Positions 47,933 to 59,531 of a stretch of DNA of 64,000 bases are shown here, in pieces (the first letter of the stretch is position 1; each line of letters opens with the position of its first letter). The translations under genes and the position numbers were made by a program. Origin of the DNA: Dasypus novemcinctus (lineage: Eukaryota; Chordata; Mammalia; Cingulata; Dasypodidae); NCBI RefSeq assembly GCF_030445035.2, contig NC_080680.1:119252228-119316227 (forward strand), in the 5' to 3' direction. The notes beneath the pieces are model-generated. The model was not told the origin of the DNA, made no database searches, and saw only the letters and a list, made by a program, of their open reading frames with translations.

Positions 47933-48639
47933 CTCTTCAATTGGCACATTTGAGAGCAAAAAGCGGTCATTTTCTATATGCCCCTCTTGTTAGGCACTTG
48001 GGAGGGGCTGAGTAAATACCTGGCTGTCTGGTCCTCAGTAATCAAAATGGTCTAAGTACAGCATTCCTAACATACCAATATTCCTACAGCTTTTGCAGCT
48101 GAGAAGCTCAACACAAAGACAGAATCTATCAGTGAGTCAACTCACTGTTTCTTTCTAAACTTAATGTAGCTCTTGGAAACCTGATATGGGCTCCAAAGAT
48201 TCCCCGGTAGGTTAGCAGAACTAGAAGTGCTAGCGACCAACTCTTCCCCTGTCACAACTCTGCAGCAATGTATATTCAACCAAAAGACAAAAAGAAGTGA
48301 AGGTTTGTTCTCTAGTTTGAGGAAAATCTGACAGTAATAAAGCCCCAATTGTCTTGTGATTTAAAGGCATGACAAGCTTTATGCTTTATCATACGATAAG
48401 AAAGTCATCACAGGATGGTAAGCAGGGGTGAGATAAAAGGGACAAAGGCCTCTTTTGACTGTCTATTGGACTAGCATTTGGGTTGTGATTTATTACCTAC
48501 TACCTAGCACAACTATTCTCAGAAAAGTTAACATAGGTGAGTAATGGAGGTCAGGGGAGGAGAAACCTGAATTCGGGGGCGGCTAACCTGACTTACTGGA
48601 AGGTTCAAGTAGGCTTCATTACTAAAGATAGAGTTGAAG
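47933..48639. other. Unassigned sequence
   Basis: No gene or repeat recognised. Confidence 0.5.
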
Positions 48640-48800
48640 ATATGGACTTTGGGGTCACAACCCTCCTGTACTTGGATTCCATCTTTGTCACTAAATGGAT
48701 GAGAACAGGCACGAAATGTCAAGTGTCTGAACCTCAGTTTCCTCCTCTACACAATGGGGTTAATAACCAACCTCACAGGGTGGTTGTGCAAATTAAAAGT
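48640..48800 (+). mobile_element. MIR SINE
   Basis: 'atggactttggggtcacaac', then 'ctgaacctcagtttcctcct', 'ctacacaatggggttaata' and 'cacagggtggttgtgcaaat' follow the MIR consensus in order. Decayed, sense. Confidence 0.88.
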
Positions 48801-50341
48801 TATACTGTCTGATGTGTCATTTATCACAGAGCTAGGAAGTCCTCCAAAAGCTCCATTAGTTGCTGGTCTAAACTTAAATCCATACACAAGAAAAGTTAGG
48901 ATGTGCAATTTCCAAGTTATATTAAGATCACATTTGTTGCTGATTAAATAATGGAGGGCAGTTAACACCTATGAGACATATAAGAGATACTTAAGGCTTG
49001 TGTGTGGGGGGAGTAGCAGTATATTTGGAAAGAAGTGAACAGATTATAGATATGGTGACAATCATAGCATCAATAGGATGAATTAGAACTGGGAGGAGGC
49101 ATGAGAAAAGAGAGGAGTCAAAGCACATAGATTCCTTTTTCAGAAGTTAGGAAATCTAAGGTTTATAGACACAAGCCAAAAAAGTACTTTTTTCCTTTAT
49201 ATCTCTTGCACTACATACATACAGACACACATATGTGTGTGTGTGTATACCCACACAAAATGGAAACCTCATTCAGCTGTGTTAATCATTTCTTTGTTGT
49301 CCTAAAGGATATCACAATGGTGTAGAACTTAATTGACCTTATTTTATTTACCTTATTTTAGATACTGCATAAAGTATGTATAGGATATTCAAAATTCTCA
49401 ATGCAGGTATAATTTTAATGAACTTGAAATACCAAAATTATATCTGTCAATGTAACCTCCCTCAAATCAGAACACACTCCTTGTATTAATTCAAATTCCA
49501 AAGACTCTTTTGTGTTGTATGATTTAATAAGCCATTCTAAACTTTATATCCTAATTATACACTTCAGCTAACTCATCTGTGCACATACTACAAGTGTTCA
49601 TTCACTAGTCAATTATTTACTACAGTCTTGAATTTATATCCAAAGAGTTACAATTTAAGGAAAGCAGTTCCTTGCAGTGTATAATGTTAATGAAGCATGC
49701 AAAAGCTTACAGAGGGCTAAAATAAAATCCATTTCATATCAGCCCATTAAAAATGTTTCCTTGGTTAGAAATGGCAAATCAGCCAATACAAGAGAAAGAA
49801 TCAGAATAAGATTTGTTGAAACAATTGTTATCCTTTTAAAATAAATAACTTATGTGCTCTACAATATGATTTTTATTGACACACATTTTCTCTAGTATAT
49901 CACTAGCTATTTTAATGTTATGTATTTACTACAACTTTATTGCACCATTCCAAAATTATAGAATACCCGCAAAATGAATGTTTTAAGTGTAAGCATGTTT
50001 CTTAAACAGATAAATGCATTTACATACAGAGCATACCACTGCCAAGCACACATATACAGTAATACTTGTGAATCTAAAATTCAAAATTAAAATTTTTTGT
50101 TTAATTTTTCTAATTCTTAGAACAGTAGAAAATTAGGATTTGTAGTAACTTAATTATCTAATCCAACATTCATTATATAAATGAATAATTTATAATCCAT
50201 GGGAATTGAATAGACCAACATTACATATTAAACTATTGACCAATCCCATGCCAAAACAACCAGGGATTTTCCAGTCCATGTTTTTCTGTGTGCATCGCAT
50301 TCTTCCCCACCTTCTTTTCATTCTTCTTTACTCTTTATGCA
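48801..50341. other. Unassigned AT-rich sequence
   Basis: No gene. A CA/TG simple repeat at about 49219-49246. Nothing else identified. Confidence 0.5.
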
Positions 50342-50346
50342 GTGCA

Positions 50347-50816
50347 TGGTGGACTGGAGCTACGTACCACAGAAAAAAAATTCTTAAACTTAGTTCATTC
50401 CTCTGGGTATGAAACTGGTGTTAAGTAGGGGCTTTGAATGAGGTTACTTCAGTTAAGGTGTGTCCCACCTCAGTCAAGAGGATCTTAATCCTAATTCCTG
50501 GAGTTCTTTATAAGCAGAATGACATTCAGAGAGTGAGAGAAAGCCAGAGAGGGATCAGCCAGAAGCTGAAGCCCAACAGAACTGGAGAGGGACCAGAGTA
50601 TCCTGGAGACTCTGTCCACCATGTGTCAGAGGAGCCCAGGGCCAAGGATCACCAGCAGCCAGCCCTGGAACACTAGTTATCAGAAAGAAAGGGTCACCTT
50701 GATGATGCCTTGATATGGACTTCTATTAGCCTCAAAAATGAGAGCTAAAAAAATTCCCATTGTTTAGGTCAATCCATTGCATGGTAGTTGCTTGAGCAGC
50801 CAAGGAAACTAAAACA
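50347..50816 (+). mobile_element. MaLR-type solo LTR, sense (lineage-type family)
   Basis: 'ctctgggtatgaaactggtg', 'gaatgaggttacttcagtta', 'cctggagttctttataagca', 'gaagctgaagcccaacagaa', 'gcttgagcagccaaggaaac' and terminal 'taaaaca'. 470 bp. Flanks gtgca (50342-50346) and gtgta (50817-50821) match 4 of 5. Confidence 0.8.
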
Positions 50817-52484
50817 GTGTAATGTGTAGCAAAAGATAAGTATCTTAAGAGTCAAAAGGGATGCAATATTTCTTGCCTTAGTCAGTATATTTAAGACTTG
50901 GTTGTAGAAAGGAACACAGTGATAGCTCTATATCAACAAAACCTACAGATATTAATAATTTGAAATATGCAGAAATTTGTCCAGAAACAATATTATTCAT
51001 TTGCAAGATAAAAATTTAGGGTGAACTTATTAAAAGGCATTATTCTGAAGCTTAAAAGTAAACATGACAGACATGTTCACTCCAGGGCTTGCATTCTTTT
51101 GAAGGAGAGAAAATAAAAAAGTTAAAATTCACTTAAAATTTCTGTATGTGTAAGGAGTACTATTAAGGAAAAAATAAGGTTAATGGGTACTTATTTAGAA
51201 AATTCAGAACAATTCAGAAGGAATACCTTCTTTTAGGCTGCTCAGGAAAGACCTTACCTTGAAAGTGTCTTTTAATGCAAGGGCTGAGTAGAAATGAGGC
51301 ACATGAAGAATGAAGTCAAGAGCCAAATATGCAGAGGGAAGGGCCTGAATTAAGGGCAGCAGGTGCGAAAGCAGTAGACATGTTTGATAACCTAATGGGA
51401 AGTCACAAAGGGTGGAGGACAGAACAGCCCTCAAAGAGGTGGAGGAGAGCCCTCCCATCAGTACACAACAGTTTCCTCAGAAGACCCAATTTTCTTTTCT
51501 CAGGCTTATGTTTTACCTAACTCTTTTACCTTCTTCAGAGAGACCAAAATTATAAACCACTATTGTATGGCTAGTCCTAACATGTATGTGACATTTGAAC
51601 AGTCATTTGCATTTTACAATATGTTAAAATAGTTGTCATTTTATATGGTCCTCATATCAGCCTACTGAGGTATCCAGGCCAGGACTTAGAAGTGGCATTT
51701 ACGCAAGGGTTAACTGAAGTCTATGGTGCATACTTTTATTTTTATGTATTTTGTTATCCACTTTTTATCACAGTTGTGTGTCTGGGTGTGTTATTTTCCC
51801 TTTCAAAATTAACTGCTTTACATTCTAGTGTGTAGAGATTTCTACCTTGAGGAGAATCCCTGGTATAATCATGTATTCTTTGGGGACAGTTTCCAACTGT
51901 TACATTTGCTTTTTATCAGCTGTTTTTTGTGACTCTTTCTGACTCTCCCATGAAAAGCCATTTTATCTTTGGTAAGTCCTACAGCTTCTAGAAAATTCCC
52001 TCAGATTTACTATGGGAAGAAAAATTATGAAATATTCAGTCATATTCTTCGCTGTTCTCTCAGACTCTTTAGAGCATACGACCAGAGCGACTCCCCCAGA
52101 ACAGAGGTTCGCTCTGGACCACTGGAACATAAAGCCCCGGATGCCAGCCTACCACTGTGTAGGCAATTCTTATCTAACAGGATTCTTTTTTGTTAATAAG
52201 CTCCACAAGATGACACAAAGACGCCAACTCGAGAAACACCCCTGCTATCTTATAAGTCCTTATATTAACATGAAAATTCAAAAGATGATAACAGTAGAAT
52301 CGCATAAAAACACAAGAACCTTCTGACCTCTCCCAGGTTGTTATAGACATAGATTTGCACCGTAAGAGGAGGTTATTCTCCTCTATGCTTTTATTCTTAG
52401 AATTCTAATATTTTCCATTAGGTAGAGGTGGAACCCTGGAATACAAACATTTGTTTTTCTAGATAAGACCAGTTTACAAACAAT
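50817..52484. other. Unassigned sequence, possible L2-like patch
   Basis: 51070-51410 ('gctgctcaggaaagacctta', 'ccaaatatgcagagggaagg', 'ggcagcaggtgcgaaagcag') resembles an ancient L2-type repeat. 52060-52260 keeps several CpGs and is unidentified. The rest shows nothing. Confidence 0.4.
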
Positions 52485-52640
52485 CATTTATTAATTGAAA
52501 CTTTTTGAGCACCTAATACTCTAAGTACTATGCTAAGTGTTGGGATTACAAAGGAAGATTATAAAGAAGAAACACACACACACATTCCTCTAGATGCTAG
52601 AGGATGGGACAGATGATTAAAATGTATGAGAGAGCCAAAT
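52485..52640 (-). mobile_element. Possible MIR-type SINE relic
   Basis: 'tttgagcacctaatactcta' and 'agtactatgctaagtgttgg' resemble the reversed MIR 3' part, followed by 'attacaaaggaagattataa'. Weak. Confidence 0.4.
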
Positions 52641-53639
52641 AAGAGACACTTACATTACAATATGATAAATGCTATGATAGCAATATGCACAGGATAATTT
52701 CAGATTTCAACTTAAACTTGCTAAATATGGCTTTGAAGGCAAAACCCAGAAAATTGTTTCTCTGCTCCAAAGCTTGCTCAAAGCCCAAATACCCTCTCAA
52801 GAGTGTCTTCTCTCACCCAATAAATCTTTCTCTGTGCTATATCCTTGTTATTCTTTGTTCCTTCCATTGATTAAAAAGTCAGATAACTGGTAACACATTA
52901 AGATTTCATCCATTTCCACAATCATGTCCTTCCATTTTTGTGATTGTTGAATATTTATTTTCTCTTGATATAATTGCCCCATGGTTTCCCTGCCTTCCAA
53001 TAATGTTCTAAGTTCTGCTTAAAATTTTATAGTAACTGCTTGGTCTGGTAAATTCTTAAGTTACTAGAAGCTTCAGTTTTAAAAATAAAAATTTAAAAAT
53101 AATTTGAACTGAAGAAAATGGGAAATACATGTGTAGAATAATATTTTCAATCAAAACTCATTGAAATATCCCCAAATTTATGAAACAGTGTATTCTTCAA
53201 CAATTACAATTTTAAAAACATTTCCAAATGGCTATTCTGGTTTCTACTAGTGTAACAGAAGTCCCTCCTATTGATTTCTTACGTAAAACTCTCTGAAAAG
53301 TATTAGTGTCAGTTAAATTTGTTGGATAATGTAAATTGATCTTTGAAGCCCAGTGGTGAGCTTTTATTTGTAGAAATACAATGAGTAACACATGAGGTAC
53401 ATCTGAAAGCAATATAATCGGCTTCACATTGCAAAATTAGAAGACAATGAGCTTTCTTTGAAGAGGAACAAAGGAAAGTCAGAAGCCAAATAGGAACAAG
53501 TTTTATTTGTTTGATGAAGACTTTAACAGATAAGGGACATTTGGACAATTGACAATTCCTTTTCAAGTATTTTATATATTTAGTCAAATTTTTTTGGCAA
53601 ACAGACAAAATGATGACTGCCGTGTACTTCCCTTAATAA
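52641..53639. other. Unassigned AT-rich sequence
   Basis: No gene or repeat recognised. Confidence 0.5.
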
Positions 53640-53830
53640 AATCAGTAAGAAAAATAACACTAATTAAGCAATAACTATACAACAGGTACCCTGTTGCTTT
53701 ACATATTGTATATGCTTTACATATACAATAAATGTATAAGACAAGTTCTTTTACTATCCCAGGAAAGAGAAATAAATCACTTAGCCAAGATCACAAGGAT
53801 AGTAAGTGGAAGAGTTAAGTACTCCCAAGT
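53640..53830 (-). mobile_element. MIR SINE, antisense
   Basis: 'gtaccctgttgctttacata', 'cacttagccaagatcacaag' and 'gatagtaagtggaagagtt' follow the reversed MIR consensus in order. Confidence 0.7.
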
Positions 53831-54779
53831 ACCAAGTAACACTGTCTTTAAATACGGTATATAGTTCATACTGATTCCTAACTTGATCCATGAACAAACA
53901 TGTGTACATTGTCAACAATTTCATCTTCATGCCAAAATTTCATTTTCACTCTTTCATATCCTTGATTGATCACCACTTAGCAAGAACTTTCAACATTTAA
54001 TTTCTCTAACTTCCAGCACTTTAGTCGGTATGAAACTATAGAAATACTAGCTAGCATTATTATTGAAATAGGCACTAAGTGGATCTTGTTTTGTATTAAA
54101 GAAGAATCAATTTTAAAATAGAATCCAAATCACTGAATCTGGGCACAGCACCAGAGGGCACCATTCACACAGACTAAAAGGTGTACAACCTTGTCAGCTG
54201 TAAGTGGTGACCCTGGAACAGACCTTAGAAGTGATATAGCCACTTTTATACATACAGCTAAGATAATATAGATGTAAAAACTGTTGTTAAAGGTAATTAG
54301 CAAGCTTTAATATACTTGAGACACAAATGGTCTAATTTTGTTTTGTTTTGTTTTGTTTTGCTTTTGTTTGATAAAGGTCAGTTCTTTCACATTAAAACAA
54401 GCTTAAAAGGGAGAAAATTTAAGTTTCATAAAGTTAAAAATGTTTTGATGCTTTGAAAGTATATTGAAAGACCTTATCAAGCACCATGCTTATGATAATA
54501 ATGAATTTGCTTTAAATAAATGATTAATGCATTTGTGCAATGAATTTGTACAATTTTGAAATTAATATTCTTTAATTTCTGTGACTAATTTTTTTTAAGT
54601 TTCAGAATCAGAAAATAATATGATTAACTTTGTGAAATAAAATAAGTTCAATACACAGCTTTTCTTTTGTATAGTATAAATATGTTAATTTCATGTATAT
54701 TAATGCTTTCATATTGAATAATGATGTTTCTATTTTTATCACAGGAAATTTTTAAAACATAAAAAGAATAAAGAAATTT
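53831..54779. other. Unassigned AT-rich sequence with (TTTTG)n
   Basis: No gene. (TTTTG)n at about 54337-54372. Confidence 0.5.
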
Positions 54780-55450
54780 AAAACAAATATGTCATTAAGT
54801 TTACCCATCAAAGATAGCCATGCCATTATTTTGATTAATTTCCTCTTGTCTATTGCATTTAAGTATTTATATGTATATATTCATTGTTTTGCTGCCTACC
54901 TTTTGACTTAAATTGTTTTTCATGACCAGTCTTTCATATCATTAAAACATAACTTACAATTTCTGTATAGTCTTTACTTATAAAATGCCTTATTTAAGCA
55001 ATCAATTATTGACAAGATAATTGGATTTTCTTCCTTCACTTTTATAAATACTACTCTGAATGACATCCTATACAATATCTGAGTAAATTTTGAAATTCCT
55101 AAGAGAACATTTTGAAATGCGATTACTGAGTCAAAAGGCATGAACATTTTCTAAGGTTTAATGCATTGATAAATTGCCCTCCAGAGAGAATGAAAAAATT
55201 CTATATCAGCAATCAATATATGAGGATATTTAATTATATGAAGATATCCATTTCCCTTTGAATTCTCACTCAAATGTCAACTTCAATTTATTTTTAGTTT
55301 TTACCAATTTGATGGGTAAAAAATTATTATTTAATTTTGTTTCTTTGAATTGAAATTTTCTCATATCTGAATGATGAATTCATATTTTTAGGTGAAACGC
55401 TATTGAAATATTTTCTACTGAGATTGTCAACCATTTACTCATTCGTAAGT
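54780..55450 (-). mobile_element. Old L1M (L1M4-like) 3' region, antisense
   Basis: 'gcgattactgagtcaaaagg', 'catgaacattttctaaggtt' and 'gataaattgccctccagaga' (55118-55187) are typical of reversed ancient L1M 3' sequence. Confidence 0.65.
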
Positions 55451-56160
55451 AAGAAATTTTTACAGGTTGCATTTTTCAAAGACATTAGAATGTGTTAAGC
55501 TATAAGGAACAGAAAACCCAAATTAAACTGGGTTAAGTAATATGGAGGAGCTGAGGAATCATGTAATCAGAAAAGGGCAGCAGTGCAGTGGGGCTTGTCT
55601 TGGATCAGTCAAGTCCCTGGTCCTGATTCCTTAAGATTCTAAGTATCTGCCTTTCTTTTCATGTTCCAGTTTCTTTATCAAGCTAGTGGAGGTTCTAAAC
55701 CTTCTCTACATTCACAATTGTCATTTGCCGGTCTTTTTAAAAGAACTTATCTATATTTATCCATTTATTAATTTTCTACTAGAGTCTTATTAATTCTTAA
55801 ATTTTCCTTAAAGTTTAAAAAAAAAGTCCATCAAGTTATATGTAGGGCTTGAGACTGATTTAATAATTTGTGTGGGACTTAGTGAAACTGTTGAATTAGA
55901 AGTTCCTTCATTTCAGGAAAATTTCTCTCCATTATAACTTCTCCAAGTGCTTCTGCTACATTCAGTTTTATCATTATATAAAACACCAAAATATTTGTAT
56001 GATGGCCCTCCAATATGTTTTTCTGTACAGAATTGTCTAACATAATTTTACTTCCTCTGTTTTCCACTGAGTAATTCAATTTTCTGTAATATATATTTCC
56101 TTTTCTTTCTAAAGCATCTTTAAGATTCTTCAATTGCATGATTTTTTTTTCTCTTATCTT
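55451..56160. other. Unassigned sequence between two old L1 pieces
   Basis: Contains 'ggaacagaaaacccaaatta' near 55508, probably an old repeat I cannot name. No gene. Confidence 0.4.
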
Positions 56161-57735
56161 TTTATTTGGTGTTCTTAGCCAATACCCATTTAATCTAAGA
56201 ATATTTTAACTGCAGCTGTTTCAACAGAGGTCATGGTTTCTTAACATTTGGTAGTTAACACAATGCAAAGTTTTATTTCTAAAAATTTGCATGGTATCAT
56301 CCCTTTTGAAGGCCATGTTCTCTTTTATTATGAAGGCACTATTTTTAAGCTATTTATTATGGAAATTCTCAAACATAATGAAACCCCGTTTTTTGCTATC
56401 AAGATTCAGCAGTTATTAACATTCTATCATTCTTATTTTGTCTGACACCACCCACAACACTGTTTTTATTATTACCATTCAGTTTAAGGTGTAATTTGCA
56501 TGCATCATGAATCTTAGCTTTCTAATTTTGACAGATGGATACAATTGTGCAGCCCACATCCATATCATGACGTAGTATTTTGTTTCATCTCCCCAGAATG
56601 ATGCCTCCTATTCCTTAGCCTCTTCTACCAAAAAGACAGTTCTCTGATTTTTTTTTCACCATAGGGTATTTTTACCTCTTCTAGAATTTCACATAAATAG
56701 AATAATATGGCACCTTTTTGTATGCACTGCTTTCACTCAGAATTCTACCTGTGAGGAGATGCATCCGTGTTGCGGCGCACTGCCAGGGCTTCCTTTGTTC
56801 TATTGCTGAACAGCCTGTCTCAGTATGATTACACCACGCTTCTTCAATCAGTCCTACTTTTGGTGAACACGTGGGTTGCTTCCAGTTTGGGACTGTTGTG
56901 AATAAGATTGTTGTGAATTTTCTTGCATGTCTTTTTATAAACATATGTTTTTATTTCTCTTAGACAAAAACCTAGGAGACGAATTGCTGGATCAAAGTTA
57001 AGGGTCTATTTAACCTTATTTTTAAAATAGCCAAACTCTTTTCCAAAGAGGTTATATCATTTCATATTCCCACCAGCAGCACATGGCAGTGCAAGTCATT
57101 CTAATTCTTTGTCAGTGCGTGGTGGGATCAGTTATTTGACTTTAGGCCATCATAGTGCATACATAGCAATATCTCATTTTAATTTTAATTAGAATTTTCC
57201 ATATGACTCATGAAGTGGAGACACTTTTTCATGTTCTTATTTCTGTATTTTACTTTGATAAGTGTCTTTCAAGTATTTTAGCCAATTTTAAAAACTGAGT
57301 TGTTTGAATTTTTTATTGTAGAGTTTTAGGATAAAAGTCCTTGTTAGATACAGGTTTTGCAAATATTTTCTCCCCTCCTGTGCTTTCTCATTTTTTAGTA
57401 GAGTATTTTTGTTGAAAGAGGTTTGTAGTATTTTAAGTCTTTTTTTTTATTTTATGGTTATGCTTTCTGTGTCTTCTCAAAAAAAAGTCTTTGCCTACCT
57501 TCAAAATTATTCAACTTTGCTTCCTTCTAAATACTTTATATTTTTAACATTTAGGCTTACATCTTATGATCTATCTCAAATAAATGTTTGCACATTGAGT
57601 GAGACAGGGGATAAAGCTCATCTTATTTTTCTATATAGATGTCAGTTGTTTGAGTACTAGCTGTGGAAAAGACTTTCTTTTCTTCAGGAAATTGCTTTTG
57701 TGCATCTTGAAAACTATTTTACTGTATAGCTATGT
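56161..57735 (-). mobile_element. Old L1M ORF2/3' UTR, antisense
   Basis: 'cacataaatagaataatatg', 'gtttgggactgttgtgaata', 'gaattgctggatcaaagtta', 'ttcatattcccaccagcagc' and 'tttgcaaatattttctcccc' (spanning about 57356) are reversed ORF2 landmarks in the expected order. No intact frame. Confidence 0.8.
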
Positions 57736-57738
57736 CTC

Positions 57739-58200
57739 TGTATTAGTTAGGGTTCTCCAGAGAAACAGAACCAACTGGATATATAACGATATAAAGAGAT
57801 TTAGTAGAAGGAATTGGCTCATGTGACTGGGAAGGCTGACAAGTTTGAACTCTGTAGGGTAGGCCACAAGGTCACTGAATCCAATAAAGGTGATGCTGAA
57901 GGCCTCAGTCCAAATTTCATAAAGAAATTTAGCTGGCTGAAAATTCCAGTAAGAGCCAATGCTGAAGTTGAGGCACAAATTCTTCTACAGACCCTGAAAT
58001 CCTCAGTTCTGACTTTTAAGTCTTCCAACTGAGTGTGTGAGAAGACTCCCCATATTGCAGAAGGCAATCTCCTTTGATTATAGATGTAACCCACTAAATA
58101 TAGGTGCAAATTCCATCTACAAAATGCCCTCATAGTAACCAGCAGAGTAGTGCATGACCAAACCACTGGACACTATAGCCTAGCAAGCTGACACATTTTG
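57739..58200 (-). mobile_element. MLT2-like ERVL LTR, antisense
   Basis: Starts 'tgtattagttagggttctcc' and 'agagaaacagaaccaact', the reverse of the usual MLT2-type end. It has 'aaggaattggctcatgtgac' and ends near 'agcaagctgacacat'. Inner parts are diverged; the right end is not sharp. Confidence 0.65.
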
Positions 58201-58307
58201 TTGATATATTTGGCAGTCCATGTCAAGGAACTGACTATCTTGATTGCATAAGCTTTGCAGTAAATCTTGAGTTAAGTAGTGCACATCTCTACCTATATTC
58301 ACTTTCT

Positions 58308-59361
58308 TTTTTTTTTTTTTTTTTTACTGTGTTGTATGGTAGGTGTAGGTTTTTGTTTTGTTTTGTTTTGTTTTATTTTATTTTTTTAAAAAAATATGAG
58401 GTCCCATTCAACCCCACCGCCCCCACCCCACCACTCCCCCCACAGCAACACTCTCTCCCATCATCAGGACACATCCATTGCACCTGGTAAATACATCTCT
58501 GAGTATCACTGCACCCCATAGTCAATGGTCTACTTCATAGCCCACACTCTCCCACATTCCATCCAGTGGGCCCTGGGGGGATCTACAATGTCCCATAGTT
58601 GTCCATGAAGCACCACCCAGGACAACTCCAAGTCCCGAAAACGCCTCCCTATCTCATCTCTTCCTCCCATTCCCCGCACCCAGCAGCCACCATGGCCACC
58701 CTTCCCACACCAATGCCACATTTTCTCTCTGGACATTGGATTGGTTGTGTCCATTGCACATCTATGTCAAGTGGGGGCTTATATTCCACATGGATACTGG
58801 ATGCACTCCTCCTGCTTTCAGTTGTAGACACTCTAGGCTCCGTGGTGTGGTGGTTGACCTTCTTCAACTTGATGTTAGCTGAGTGGGGTAAGTCCAATAA
58901 ATCAGAGTGTAGGAGCTGAAGTCTGTTGAGGCTCAGGGCCTGGCTATCATATTGTCAGTCCAGAGATTCAAATCCCCTAAATATATCTTAAACCCCAGCA
59001 CCAACTACAATTCCAGTAAAGTAGCATGAAAGTCTTGTGAAAAGATATCCAGTTCCATCACGCAGAAACACCAGATCCAAAGAAGGGCCATCTGATATGG
59101 CAGTGAACCCCATCTGCCATGACCATAGAACCCGTGGGTCTCTTTATCCCTCAAAAGAACCAATACCTGGGGTTGTATCTACTTTATCTGTCTCTGAGAC
59201 TCTGCTCAGTTGTGCATAAGGGCAATCTTTCTGACAACCTCCAGACTTTTTTAGAGACTCGTAGCCATATAAACTCATTTCTGCTTTCCATTTCCCCCTT
59301 ACATTAGGTCAAACAGCATTTTGAAGTCATGTTATTATATGTAGACAGGGATATTCTGCTG
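58308..59361 (-). mobile_element. Truncated young LINE-1 3' UTR, antisense, 13-bp TSD
   Basis: T-rich tail with (TTTTG)n, C-rich tract at 58412-58442, then 3' UTR collinear with 59590-60567. Perfect 13-bp TSD atattcactttct at 58295-58307 and 59362-59374. 1054 bp. The 3' UTR portion is close in sequence to 8805-9420, so same subfamily. Confidence 0.95.
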
Positions 59362-59374
59362 ATATTCACTTTCT

Positions 59375-59531
59375 ACTCTGGCTATTTTTGCTTACTTGTG
59401 TTTCCTTTGTATAGGTATACTTTAAAATCAGTATGAAAATTACATGTTAAAATAGTGAGAATGTGATTAGAATTACCCAGAACCAATAAATAATGGGAAG
59501 TGACATCTTAAGAATATTTTTTTTTCATAGT
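59375..59531. other. Short spacer between two L1 copies
   Basis: Pre-insertion host sequence, 157 bp, AT-rich, nothing identified. Confidence 0.6.

Noticed and set aside
52012..52326. 104-codon plus-strand frame
   Set aside because: No recognisable motif, start context or splice partners; kept only as a CpG observation.
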